Assembly: GCA_002104985.1 (NCBI GenBank)
Contig: MCGO01000200.1
Span: 1-64,000, forward strand
Source: Rhizoclosmatium globosum
Taxonomy: Eukaryota; Chytridiomycota; Chytridiomycetes; Chytridiales; Chytriomycetaceae
DNA length: 64,000 bases
Direction: 5' to 3'
The notes under the pieces were generated by a model. That model ran no database searches. It was given only the letters and a program-made list of their open reading frames with translations, and was not told the DNA's origin. This document shows positions 47,215-59,113 of the stretch, one piece after another. The translations under genes were made by a program, and so were the position numbers. The number at the start of each line of letters is the position of its first letter. Position 1 is the stretch's first letter.

Positions 47215-47551
47215 ATGTGATCCAGCAAATCATAAAATTAATTATAATTTCTTTAACTTCTTATAGAAACGCACCAAAACTAACTCCAACGCGTTAAAAG
47301 CGCGTAAAAGATAATTAGATTGGCTATAAGTTAGAAGGCATGCAGTTTAGAAGTCTAGAATTATAAAACTTTAAACCAACTGTTTTCCCCCCTGCACTTT
47401 CCTTCATACACTCTGATATCCCGTTAAAAGAGAATATATTTAACGCATTGAATAATTGGTTAGAGGAGGAAAACGCGTGAATAGTGAATTTAATTCTTCC
47501 GTCCACCTTCTTTCCCCCAAACCACCACAACCGCCTACAAACTAAAACACG
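47215..47551. other. Intergenic region between two tRNA genes
   Basis: About 340 bp, AT-rich. Nothing coding or structured is recognised. A run of T on the minus strand downstream of tRNA-Leu (around 47510-47520 the plus strand has CCC and A clusters) could not be called a clear terminator. Confidence 0.5.
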
Positions 47552-47633
47552 TGAGCAGAGTGGGATTCGAACCCACGCCTCCGGAGAGACCACGGCCTTA
47601 ACGTGGCACCTTGGACCGCTCGGTCATCTGCCC
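47552..47633 (-). tRNA. tRNA-Leu (AAG)
   Basis: The minus strand reads GGGCAGA...TCTGCTC plus A: seven acceptor pairs including one G-T. The anticodon stem CCACG/CGTGG closes the loop TTAAGGC, giving anticodon AAG. There is a long variable arm (TCTCTCCGGAGGC), as in type-II tRNAs, and a T-arm GTGGGTTCGAATCCCAC. 82 nt, no intron. Confidence 0.93.
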
Positions 47634-47913
47634 AGATGACATTTTCAACACCCAAAATACAATATAAAGCTTTGCATAAGACATTTGTATGGACTGCATA
47701 TATCATAATTTCTTCTTTTATTGACTTGACTGGTATTTACGTCAGTGCCGCAGTGTTTGGTTCCTCAACAGGCTGTGTATCCAGAAAAAGGAGTCAAATC
47801 TTGAACGTTTTGGATCTACCAACTGTCTTCATTCTCTACAATACGAAATAAGTAATTATTGTCTTTATGAAGAAGGTGTATTGGTATAAAGCGAAAATGT
47901 GAAGTGCCAAAGA

Positions 47914-49438
47914 TTAAAACAGTACCAAGCTGAAGATAACAACCAACACCCAAGCATCCCATGAAATTCTCTTCACTCCGTGGCTTGTTACAATATTGGT
48001 AGTGACTTTAGCAGTCGCTACCGCAGTCATTGTCGAAGGTACTACAAGTGTTTGAACAGGAATAACCGAAAATGTTGGTGAATACCAATACACCCATTGA
48101 GTTTTATCCTTATACGCTGCCTTGATACAATAGCTTGATCCTTTCGCCAAGGCAGGAACAGTTACTTTCGCAGTGAGGTCTGCGAATTTAGCGGTGGTTG
48201 GAAGTGTTCCATTTGCTAGGGATTGCACATTTTGAGGGTTGCTGCAGTCTGCGATTTCGAAAGCGGTTGTCGCGTTTAGGAAGACGTCGGATGGGTTGCC
48301 TTTGATTTGCCAGATAATTTGCTATGAAGGCGAAGTTAATATAAATTAAAACGTACGCTGGTTGTTTGAGCTTACGAGAGTTGCGCCAATTTGATAGACA
48401 GACCCGTTGGCTGGACTTGTGATGGATAGTCCAGTTCCTGATGGCAAGTCCGGTTTAATTAGTGTTGGCGGTGGAAGTGTTGATGTTTTTATTGTTGATG
48501 CCGTAAATATCGAAGAGCTCGTCTGTGGGGGAGTTGGGGTTGGAGTTGGTGCAAAGGACTTTGTCGATATCGAACTCGTCAATGGAACTGAAATCGTTGA
48601 GACGCTCGGCGTAGGACTTGGAGATGGCGATGGTTTTGGCTTTGGAACAATACCAGCTGGTGGTCCAGTCGGCTTTGTTCCGCCAACACAGTAAGGCATC
48701 ATATATTGACTGTCTGCTTGAGCGTAATACACACAGTTGAAATCTGGCCACCCGTACGCGTTACTACAGACGTCAATCTTGACGACGATGTTGTTGTAAC
48801 AAGCCACCATGATGTTGAGATTGAGATCGAAATCGTAACTGCACGCGTACACTCCGTTCAAAGTGCATGAGTCACCAGGGTAAATACTAATTGGTGGCGT
48901 GTAGGGTTTTGTGGTTGGAATGACAACTGGTGCTTTTGTTGTTGTTGCAACATAGACTGATGAGGGTACTAATCCAGGTGTGAATACTGGGGCAGATGCT
49001 GGCGTTGATATGGGATTGAGGGCCGGTGTAGGTACTGGTGTTGTTACGGAAGTGAAAGCAGGTATTTTGTAACCTTGAGGAGGTCCCGTTGGTTTCTGTT
49101 TGAATGCTGTTTAGCTTCAATGGTGGAGCAACAAGAATACTTAACCGATCCACCAACACAGTAGGGCATCATGAATGGGCTGTTGGTTTGCGCGTAATAA
49201 ACGCACGAGTAATCAGGGAATGGGTCTCCTATTCCAGGACAAGCGTCGATTGTCACAACTACGCCATTGAAACATGCAACGATCGTATTCAGGTTTCTGA
49301 TTAGGTCGTATCCACATGCATATGTGGCTTCCAGTGAGCAAGCGTCACCAGGATAAATCGAAATTCTATGAGTGCAGATATTGAATCAAAGCTGGGTGTG
49401 TAGATGAATGAAACTTACGGAGGTACGTATGCAGACAT
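47914..49438 (-). CDS. Extracellular/wall-anchored protein with two six-Cys modules and Kre9-like domain
   Basis: Start placed at 49436-49438 (MSAYVPP, then ISIYPGDAC after an intron). Two copies of a roughly 68-residue module with six cysteines follow, the first ending MMPYCVGGS and the second MMPYCVGGT. Spacing in both is C-x7-C-x13-C-x10-C-x10/11-C-x14-C. A Pro/Ser/Thr-rich linker follows each. The C-terminal part (ITSPANGSVYQIGATLQ, then IIWQIKGNPSDVFLNA) resembles the Ser-Thr-rich GPI-anchored Kre9/Knh1 domain. A hydrophobic end (ISWDAWVLVVIFSLVLF) suits a GPI signal or membrane anchor; stop TAA is at 47914-47916. No N-terminal signal peptide was found, so an upstream exon may be missing. 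The cysteine pattern faintly recalls chitin-binding CBM19; untested. Confidence 0.7.
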
Positions 49439-49582
49439 TCTTGGTTTTTTTAGTTGAATGATTTGTTTTGTTTTGCGTTCTAGTTTACAAAAGAACTCTT
49501 GCCTTGTTCTGATTGGTGTGTGTAAACGATGGGTGAAAACCATCACTATAAAAAGCCTAAAGTATATCTATAGCACGTCATT

Positions 49583-50839
49583 TTATTTTCGAATACGTTC
49601 TTGAATCCACTGATCCCTCCATTTTCGTTCAGCTATGTCCCTCATCATGTCGTTTTGGCCAACTACGTAAATTCTTGGAAGCGTGTAAGGTTTGAGATCC
49701 TCTTCATTCTCTAATGTGCTTGAAATATTATCCGGAAGCGTCAGTGGTGATGAAATTTTTGAATGTGAATGTGATTGATTGTTTGGGTTTGAGTTGCTTG
49801 ATTTTGATGGATCAGCTGTGTCATCAGTGACCTCATGCTGAGCACCTGAGGGTCCAACGCTGTTTGGTGGCGGTGATTTTCGTTTCGGATCAGCTCCTTG
49901 CGGTTGTGGTTTTGTGATGACATTAGGGGTTTCGGTTGGAATATGCTCTTCCTCTTTGGGCTTTGGGATGAAAGCGAAAACTAGATTGTATTTGAAGTAA
50001 ATGTGGAATGACAGTGCGATAGCTATCATTGCTATTGATATTATGGTTGCGATTGTTATTCGAAGCCCACTGTCACTGACGGAGCTATTTTCAAGGACAA
50101 TCACGCTTTCCGAACCAGTGACAGTGGGCAAAATATTGGTTGATGTTCGCAATTCTGACTTAATTTCGCTTGTGCTGTCCTCAGTCTTTGTTGGTGCTTC
50201 AGTTTTTTCGAAGTTTGCAGCAGATTCAGATGATCCTGAAGACTCTGACAGAAATGACTGAAAAATGTCACTCTGTAAGATTGTGGATTGTGGAACACTG
50301 CTATTTGTTACAGAGGCAGTCATTGTGGCTTCGATTGATGAAGGTTCATTTAAAGATACATATGAGGAAGATGGAGATTCGAAAATCGATTGAACAGTCG
50401 GACTATCTGAAGTTATGATGCTCGAAATAACATTGGACGGGATGACAAAGTCAGGAGGAGGACCATCAGGGACCTGATAAATGTTAAGTAACCAAGCAAA
50501 GTCCAATACATTACTTACAGGTCCAGGAACGCAATATGGCATCATGAACGGACTATTATCAAAGTATGCACAGTCGTAATTATCGTCTCCTGTGCAGTGC
50601 CCTATTAACAACACTTCTCCTCCCCAACACGCCACGATCGAGTTAAGATTTTCTATGATGTCATAGCTACATGCATAGGCTCCTTCCAAGTTGCAAGTAT
50701 CCCCCACATATTGAGATATTCTATGTGATTGAAGTTGTCAGAACATCATATGTCCAATATCTTTCAATACTCATTGAACTCACGGTGGTGTATATCCTTT
50801 GACTATATGCGTAAAAATAAGTGTTGTTAGAAGGAGCAT
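49583..50839 (-). CDS. Single-pass membrane protein with one six-Cys module
   Basis: ATG at 50837-50839; exon 1 encodes a clear signal peptide (MLLLTTLIFTHIVKG) and YTPP. After an intron the module starts at GDTCNLEGAYACSYD and ends SPFMMPYCVPG, with six cysteines as in the neighbour. A Ser/Thr-rich ectodomain follows (VTNSSVPQSTILQSD). A transmembrane helix (LRITIATIISIAMIAIAL) leads to a cytoplasmic tail of about 150 residues, Pro/Ser-rich, ending KWRDQWIQERIRK; stop is at 49583-49585. The stretch VSNVLDFAWLLNIYQ right after the module may be a retained intron (starts GTAAGTAATG), which would restore PG-VPDGPPP as in the neighbour. Signal peptide, module and TM suggest a surface receptor or adhesin. 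Neighbouring genes in the same orientation suggest tandem duplication. Confidence 0.75.
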
Positions 50840-51603
50840 TCTGGATTCTTGCTTGATTCACTCTGATTGGCCTTCAACTATACCATTTAAAGTAAAAGTG
50901 AATAATAGATATTTCATAAGCTCGATTTTAACACGCGATTTGTGTCTCTTTAATTAAGCTATAGTTTAGCAGTTTTTGTGAATCTGTCTGGATCATTGGA
51001 TGTAGTCAAGAACTATGCGGCTTTAAAACCTAGAGTTACGAATAAATCAAGTAGATTGTGTCAACTACAGACGACAGTTTGCAGTAGGTTAGTAGCTGTT
51101 AGTAGTAGGTGTGTTGGTGTTAGAAAGGAAGCAATCACCTGAAAAATCACAATGGTACCCAACCAACCACCATGTCCCATCCCCATCCACCACCAACTCA
51201 TCAGACATCCGACACTCTCAAATACGCATCCGAAGTCATCAGGGACGCATATTGATCTTGGAGGAGGGTCGTTCGATGGCAGATTGGGCGTGCGAGGGAG
51301 AGATGCCATGTCGCAATCGAACTGAAGCCATCTTCTCCAGCGGCAGCTTTCAGTGACAGCCACGTGAACAGTCGAATTCGAACTATTGGAAGTTGGAAGA
51401 TTGGCTCGTGTTGGTGAAGGGGAGGATCGGTGGAAGGAGAAGGTGTGAGAGGCAACAGTCAGCGAAACAACCAACTCAGCGAACTTGGTTTCATCAAACA
51501 CACTCAACGCATCGAAGAGTCGCTGCTACTGGATACTCCTCCTCAAACTACGCACTCTCAAACTGCGCTGGAACCCGTGGCTAACCTCTGCCCCCTTTTT
51601 CAG
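50840..51603. other. Region upstream of eL14 holding its first exon and intron 1
   Basis: About 760 bp between divergent genes. Several short frames occur but none has a recognisable domain. The start codon of eL14 must lie here in a tiny first exon; ATG^GTACCC near 51154 is one candidate. Promoter elements were not recognised. Confidence 0.5.
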
Positions 51604-52242
51604 GTCTACAACCGTTTCATTGAAGTTGGCCGTGTCGTTCTCGTCAACTACGGACCAGATGCCGGAAAGATCGCCGTCATCGTTGACATTGTCGACCACG
51701 CTCGTGTGCGTATTTCACCCTTCTACTCAATCCCATCCCTTGACTCCAAATTGGGAAGTTCTTTCTGAACTGCATTTCGGCGCATTGAACTATCCTGGAA
51801 TCTGTCTTCAGTTCGAATGAATGTCGCACACAATTCGTATGACACTGGACGCACTTCTTCACTCCTTTCCAATCAGCAAAAACCCACAACGTCAAACTGC
51901 TTTACTGATTCCCAACTATTTTAGGTCCTCGTCGACGGACCAACCACTGGTGTTGAGCGTCAGGTTCTCAACTACAAGCGCTTCAACTTGACCGACATTG
52001 TCGTCAAGGTCCCACGCGCTGCTGGAACCCACGCCATCACCAAGGCTCTCGAGAAGGCTGACATTGTCTCTCTCTGGGCCAAGACCTCCTGGGCCAAGAA
52101 GTTGGCTGTCCGCAAGGTCAGAGAGAACTTGTCCGACTTTGACAGATTCAAGGTTATGATTGCCAAGAAGCAGAAGAGAGCCATCATTGGAAAGCAGTTC
52201 GCCAAGCTCCGTCGTGCTGCCTTGAAGGCCAACCAGCTCTAA
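51604..52242 (+). CDS. RPL14: 60S ribosomal protein eL14 (5' exon with start codon not placed)
   Basis: Exon 2 begins after a CTCTGCC...TTTTTCAG acceptor at 51604 and reads [34 protein letters not shown]. Exon 3 starts at 51925 after a 219-nt intron: [19 protein letters not shown], then [15 protein letters not shown] and basic residues to [10 protein letters not shown], stop TAA at 52240-52242. This is the eL14 family throughout (N-terminal SH3-like KOW fold, basic C-terminus binding rRNA on the large subunit). In many eukaryotes the ATG of ribosomal-protein genes sits at the end of a short first exon; here it lies upstream of 51604, giving an M(V)-N-terminus. Convergent with the WD40 gene. 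Confidence 0.92.
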
Positions 52243-52388
52243 GCAAAGAAAAATCTGTTCGATAGAAATTCGCCTGTAATTTTTTGAATAGCATTTCTTT
52301 TTTGTGAAGTTGTTGGGGGGTGCGAAAGGGTTTGATTATAATCCAAATCAATAAACTTTATTTCCTGTCTCTTGTTTCTCTTCTTTGA

Positions 52389-55300
52389 TCATTGGTCGAT
52401 CGTTACTTCTTTTGATTTGTCACCCGCTTTTTTGGAACTGCGATTCTGAGTTTTCGGCGATGCTTTCGATCGTTCATGTCCATGAGGGTTGTGATGATGA
52501 TGCGACACGTGAGTATGATTATGGCCGTGAGCATCGGTGTGCCTATGATGATGATGGTCATGATCATCAACATCATCCACATCATCAGGTTCAGTCAAAT
52601 CTACCATAAAATATTTCCTTCCAACAGTGAAATATGTGGCACGTCCATCAGCAATCGGTTGCCCGATAGAATTGTAGATTGGCTCAATATTCTTGGGGCC
52701 TTTACGAATATACTCCAATTCCTGACTCAAAGTCACACCGCCATCAACATTCGGATTGATATAATCGATCGCGTCAGGCGCATCGTAGAATGACGGTAAC
52801 CGCCACGATGAGTTTGATTTCGTGGAAGATTTTTTGGGTTGAGGTGACATGAGAATAGGAAGCTTTGGAGATTGGGACTCTACTTTGCGTTGGATTCGTG
52901 GAGGTGCAAGTGGAGGAAGTGTGACTTGGTTATGATGTGCTTGAAGTGCTGCGTGACCGTCGTTGTATCCAAATGGGTTTAGTTGAATATGCTCCACTGG
53001 CATTGACCTGTTGATTGCATTGAAATGATTGGCGAGCATTGTTGTTCCGAGGCTATGGTCGTGGCGATGCATACAGGGAAGGGTAGCTGTATAGAGTTAG
53101 TAGGTTGAATATAAGATGTATAAACTCAACTGTCTAACGTTTCTCTCGATGGATGGCATTTACTGACGTGAGTGGGTCCTGTAAACCCCTTGAAAGCTTT
53201 TGTGGGCTTCTTAATCAGCGCCATTTCAGCTGCCAATTTCGCAGCAGCCTTTTCAGCTTCTTTGGCCGCAATCTTGTCCTTGAGCATTTGAGCCCTTGCA
53301 ATTCTCTCTGCCTCTTTTAATCGCATATATTCAGCCATAGCTTCCAGCTTCTCGCGCTCCTTTTGCTGCTCCTCAGCTATCCGAGCTTCTCTGGCAATCT
53401 TTTCAAGATACTCCTTCTGTTCGCGTTTCATTTTCCTGTCTAGACTTATGGAATACATGTTCATGACGCCAATGAAATCCAGAATGGTTGGAGTTTGTAG
53501 TGCGATTAAAGCGTTTCTGGTTAGTCCTATTTGTGTTGGGTTTGCTGGAGCCATTTTGTATAGTATATCCTAAATAGTACGCGGATTAGAATCATAAAAA
53601 AAGGAAATTGACGTACGATTGAGTTGGCGCTTTTGGGTCTTTTAGATTCGGTTTGAGGCAGTTTTGAAGGTGAAGCACTAATATCAACCGAAACTCGTTT
53701 GCCTCCCTTATTACCAGCCACCAGTAAATCTTTTGTTATCGAATTCTTCTTCCCTCCTTTTTTACCGCCAGGAGCAGCAGCTTTTGTAGCTAATGCTGCA
53801 TTCGAAGCTGCCGGTTTGTTGGGAACACCACGATCCTTTTCTCTCTGAGCCACCATCTCTTTATCCTCCTTTGCTTTTTCCTCAATACTTTGCTTGTTCT
53901 TGTCCAACATGCCGCTTTCATTCAGTTCCAACAGTTTACCAAGAGTTTCATCGTCTTTCGCTGTTCGGATGAGAAATTTTCGGAACCCTTTGCGGAGGAA
54001 TGTCATTATTTGATTCTAAGGTAAATTGTGAGTATGATATTGGTGACATCGCTTGAAACATACTCTTAACTCCATGGTATAATTTGGTCCCGACGATGGT
54101 CCTGTAGACGGGGATCTTGGCGGAAGACCTGTTAGTTGCATCGTAGACCCGTGAGGAGAAGGTTGTGGAGAAAGATTCCTTTGCAGAAATGGCGGCGTTC
54201 CCTTGTTTGGAGGAGTCGTCAAAGTAGATGCTCCAGCAAGTAAAAGTTGTTTCGCTGTTGGAGCGCCTTTTTTGGCTTTGTTGAATGCTACTGCTTCTGT
54301 GAGCAAAGAGGGCTCCAGGTCTTTCGCGAGATCTTTCAACTTTTGGAGAAAGAGGTCGTGATATTCTTCGTACCATCCAATATTAAATAATTCTGCGAGG
54401 GCGAGATTTTTTATGGTTTCGATTGGCGAGTAGAGCTGCATGAGGAGGGTTGGTAGCAGCTCAAGTTGACCCAACCCAAGTTTGGTAAGTACGAGATAAT
54501 ACGCTCTCGTAACTGTAAGTATGAATTAAATTGTAATTCGTAGTTGATTTCGGTCTTACTCGTTTTTCATCTTCATCCAGATCAAAGAACGGGTTGATTT
54601 GGAGGTATCTACAAAGAGCTCGAATAATCATTGTCGTATCCTTATTTCCCATTTCTTGATAAATCCAAGTCATATAATCAAACATTTCAGTCTTTTTCTT
54701 GACCGACTGCTCTTTTTAAAGAGTTCGAGTATGATACCAATCATTACATCCCGTCGGCTCGATTTTAAGTACTCGCAATTCATCGTCCTTCTTTTCCTTT
54801 TTGATGTACATGCTTTGTGCTTTTTCAATCTTTGGGTAAAAGATTTCGTCCTCGGGGAACCAAGAGTATTGCAACAGTTGTTCGATAATTTTCGGATATT
54901 TTTGAGGTTGTTGCGGAGCTACGAATGTGACAGGTCTGCTTTGGAGTGTTTTGCCTCTGGACGGTGCTTTTTCATGAACAGGTTCTTCAGGTGGCTTTTC
55001 GGGCTCGGCTGCGCCAGCTGCTTCACGGGCTTTCCTTTCTGCTTCAGCTTTCTCTTCAGCTAGTCTCTCATCTTCTTGCTTCTTTTTCAGCATTTCTTGG
55101 ATCTTTGCTTTGAATTCCTCCTTCTTCTTGTCTTGATCGGATGTTTCCGATTTCGACTTTCTTTTCTTTCTTTTTTAGAATGATTTGACGGACTAGGTCT
55201 GCGAAGGGAAGCTTTTCGGGGAGTTGTGGATGTAAGTCTCTCCATTGTTGAATTGTGTCAGTGAGAACGGAGTTGGGAAGGGCCCGTCTGGAGCTACAAA

Positions 55301-58300
55301 GATTTTGAGGGAAGGTTTCTGAATTTCTTCTGGCTTTTGTTGAGGCTCCTCGCCAGCCACTGTTGTGGTAGTCTCTGGCTCGTTGACACAGGGTTTTCAG
55401 GTTCTTGTATCACTTGTTCCTCAATCATAGCCTCAACCGCAAGCTATGATATGTCAGTAACAGATTTCAAGCCAATTATGTTATATACCTCCAAATCAGC
55501 TGGCTCCGGTGAGCTTGGCAGAAGTTCCGCCAAAAAGTCCATATGAAAGTCATCATCGAATGGTTTCACAACTTCAAATTCATCTACTCCAACAGTTTTT
55601 GGTTGCTCAATAGACTCATTCGAGTTTCCGACAATTTTGGAATCGCAGTTGGTCATCATCAAAGTATTTCGGTGGAACATATTCTTCGTCTTCTTCGTCG
55701 TCACTATCCTTCAAGAATGCCTTCTTTTCTTCGGGGGCCATTTCATAGAACGATCCAGTCTGCCATCGAGATTTTCGAAGATATGATGGCTCAATGTCCA
55801 GTATCTCCTTATATCGCTGGAACTTTTCAAACTCCTCATGCAGAATATTATCCTAAACCTTCATGAGTCACCAAGAATGAACAGTAACACATACTCTCTT
55901 TTCAATTTCCAAATTCTCCAGCTCAATCCGCCTTTTTGCACTATCAACAATTTTCCTCCTACGTTCAGTTATAACAGCAAGTTTATCCATCAACGCCTGA
56001 TACGCCTGCTCCTGCTCCTTCTGCGCCTCCTTCCTCCGATGAGCACTTAATCAACCTTGTCTTGATCTTCGCTTCCGAATACGAATCAATCGCGAAATTC
56101 ATGGTCATGAAATGCATTTTCGATTCGGATTGTGGGTTGGATCCTTCCAACCATGAAAAGTCGATGCCATCCAAGTCGTTTGCACTGTCTTTACAGGGTA
56201 CGTGAGACGCGGCGAAGTTGAGTTTGAAGTTGAAGTCTTCGTCGAAGGAGATTGGGTCTTCTATTGCGGAAGTTGTGTCGTCTAAGTTGTCCGCTAGCTT
56301 TACGTATTTAGGAGGGATAGAGCGCGTAGTTTATGATGTCGATCCGGTTTTCAATGTCGATTAAGATGTCGCCTTTAGGGTTTGCGATGCATATTGATTC
56401 GATTGGATCGTGAAATTGAATTTCGCTGGAATAGTGTAAGCTGAGATACAGACTCATGAATCTCACCGAACAAGGTTATTTTGGAGATCCCACACTTTGA
56501 TTGTCGCGTCGTGACTTGATGTTAGGAATAAACCAAGCTTCTTAATGCAGCAGATGGAAGAAATCGATTCTGAGTGGTCGTCACTGCGACTGTGATTCGG
56601 TAACGGCTTCCAAGCTATACTTGAAATGGTCAGGTGTCAAAGTTATAGAGTAGGAGGATGACTCAACTCCCTTCCTCAAGATCAAACGAAAACATATGCA
56701 CGGTGGAATCCTCATAAGTCACGCATATATGGTTCAATCCATACATATATCCTTAGGCACATGCTCTGTTTCAATCGCAACCTTAACCTCAAACATATTC
56801 GCAGCCCCAGGATTAAAATGCGTAACATTGATCACATTATCGTCACCCGCCGTCACAAGAATATCCTGCTCCATATCATTCGCAATACACGTCACATTCC
56901 CAAAATGGAGCTGTTGCCGATGAACAACATCGCCCACCAAATTATAAATCAATTTGTCCGTTCTTGGTTCCACTCATAAGTACGCTGTACGGTACAAGTG
57001 GGGATTTGTTTTCTTTCCCGTTGGTTCTTTTGCTGATGACAGATTTCCTTCGCATATCGGGGACGACTGTGTTGCTTTGTTTGAATCCTTCCACGATGCA
57101 GAGACAGCTGATGTCTTCTCCGTCGCTATCTGGGCCAGATGTCGAGAACTACGCATGGGTTTACTGTTGTGCCTATGATCCAGATTTCGCCGTTCTCGAT
57201 GAGAGGAAATTTTGTCTGTTGGTGCGTTTAGTGTTTTGGATAGACTGATATAGAGGACTCAACTTGCTTTGCGGCATAAATCACGTCTACTACTCTGTCC
57301 ATTTCAAATAAGGGGAGACACGTTGTAATTACTTTTCCGGATTTGGACTGATTAATCGAATGACTTCATCCTCGGACCTTGCTAGAATACGTGATGGAGT
57401 TCCCATCGATTCAATATTTCTGATTTTAAGAGGACGTGCATTTATGCTACAGAACTGAGTGTTGATGTGATTCAGACTCCAGACCATAACTGAATCAGTA
57501 CACATAAGGCACATGCTATTTTCATCCATAATATGCATATCAAGAGGCTTATCCTGCAGCTGAAGACTACCAAGCCATCAGTATGCTTCCAAACCTAAAT
57601 CCTCAAACACATACCAATAAACCTCCTTAAAAGTCCTCAAATTATACATCCGCACCGTCTTGTCCATCGCTGACGCGACAACAACAGGTCCATATGGATA
57701 CACCGCCACAGCCGTCACAGGCTTATACTGACTCTGAAACTCATGCACAAGCACATTCGCGCTATTCAACACCTTCACAGACCCGTCTTTACACCCTACA
57801 ACCGTGAACCCATACGGATGGTACGTTACGAGACACGTCACCTGGCGCGATGATATAGAGAGCCAGGAGTCGAGTTCCATAAGTGTTGTGGAATCGTAGA
57901 CGAGGACTTTTGAGGAGACGAGGATGTGGATGTATGTTGTGTGGGTGTCGAATGTTGCGGAGGTTATCCATTCTGTTGGGGGGAGGGAGATTTCGGTTTG
58001 GGAGCGGAGGGTCATGTCGATTGTGAGTGTTCCTCTGGTTTTTGGGTGGTTAGGATGAGAGACGTGTGGGGAAAGAGTACCTGAATACGATTGCTTTCAT
58101 GGCCCAGGTTGTGATTACGTGTGAACTTATTGCGATTAGTTGGTGCAAGTGTGGGTTGTAGAGTAAACTGTGAGAGTTAAATGAATGGAACCGAGAGATA
58201 ATAGAAGTCTTACAATTGTATGTGTGAGTTGTTTTGTGTGTTTGTATAAGTTCGAAGTGAGGGTTATAGAACTATATTCGTGTAAGATGCAAGAATCTGT

Positions 58301-58924
58301 CAATTACTGAGCTAAAGACTTACTCGAATAGCCTTTTCGTCGGAACAAGCAGCATAGACGCTATATCGCGGGATAAAACAAAGCTTTCCAATGCTCTTGC
58401 TGACTTTGTTGAGTATCGAGGATGGTTTGGTAAACATTTCACAGAGTCCCAGCATTTGATTGCCTTATTGGTTTCAACAAGTACAAACGTGTAAGCTGTT
58501 TTCTTGTCTTTTGCTTGTTGTAGCAGGTGTTACAATGTCCGGGGGAAAGGGAAGAGGTGGCGGACGCGACGAAATTGGGTCATTGTTGCCATCTTCAAGA
58601 AGGACAGCAGAATCTTGCTTGGTTGATTTATGATGTTTTGAAGAAGTGACTTGATCCATATTATCCTCAAGTGACAGTCTTCTCTGTGACGCGGCATCTT
58701 TTCGTGAACAACCATAGTAGAAAGCAAGTGTTTTGATCTTAGTCTGAACCGAAATTGAAAGCCTTGTTTGATTGTGAGTGGATAGGGGGCGGAACTTTTG
58801 GTTGATCTTGAGTGTCTGGAATCGGTCGAGATGATTTCTCTGGCGAGACTGCGCTCCGCACAATATTCCACAGCTCTTTTCCTGTTTTTTGGACGTGAGG
58901 CTCCTGTGGTGGTAAGACCTCCAT
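52389..58924 (-). CDS. Large WD40/coiled-coil protein of ciliary type, with frame breaks
   Basis: Taken as one gene on the minus strand because the segments follow each other without a clear gene boundary; a split is possible. From the N-terminus: MEVLPPQEPHVQKTGKEL (ATG 58922-58924); WD40 repeats between 58455 and 56650 (AACSDEKAIR, VVGCKDGSVKVLNS, VASAMDKTVRMYN, DILVTAGDDNVINV); charged coiled coils (RRKEAQKEQEQAYQALMD at about 56030; DERLAEEKAEAERKAREAAG at about 55060); a helical segment (TTMIIRALCRYLQINPFF; LALAELFNIGWYEEYHDLF) between 54680 and 54350; another coiled coil near 53400; and a His-rich C-terminus (HDHHHHRHTDAHGHNH, about 52550), stop at 52389-52391. Single-base frame changes are seen near 58740, 56950, 56738 and 56045. 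The architecture recalls axonemal WD proteins (WDR97/WDR87, CFAP43/44); I cannot choose among them. Confidence 0.55.
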
Positions 58925-59113
58925 CTTTGCCAGTCAGTTCAACGGAGATTTTCAACACCCCTCCATTAAAGATAAATAAAGAATAATTAAGGTAATAACA
59001 AAGAGGCCCTATTTATCATAGTTAATTTATGAAGTGAGAGAAAGAGGAAGAGAGAAATCAGAACATCAATTTACTCGCCTTCAACTTGACACCAACAAAC
59101 ACCCCGCACTGGG

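Noticed and set aside
51604..51924. snoRNA in the eL14 introns
   Set aside because: Ribosomal-protein introns often host snoRNAs, but no clear C/D or H/ACA box pair was found by eye.
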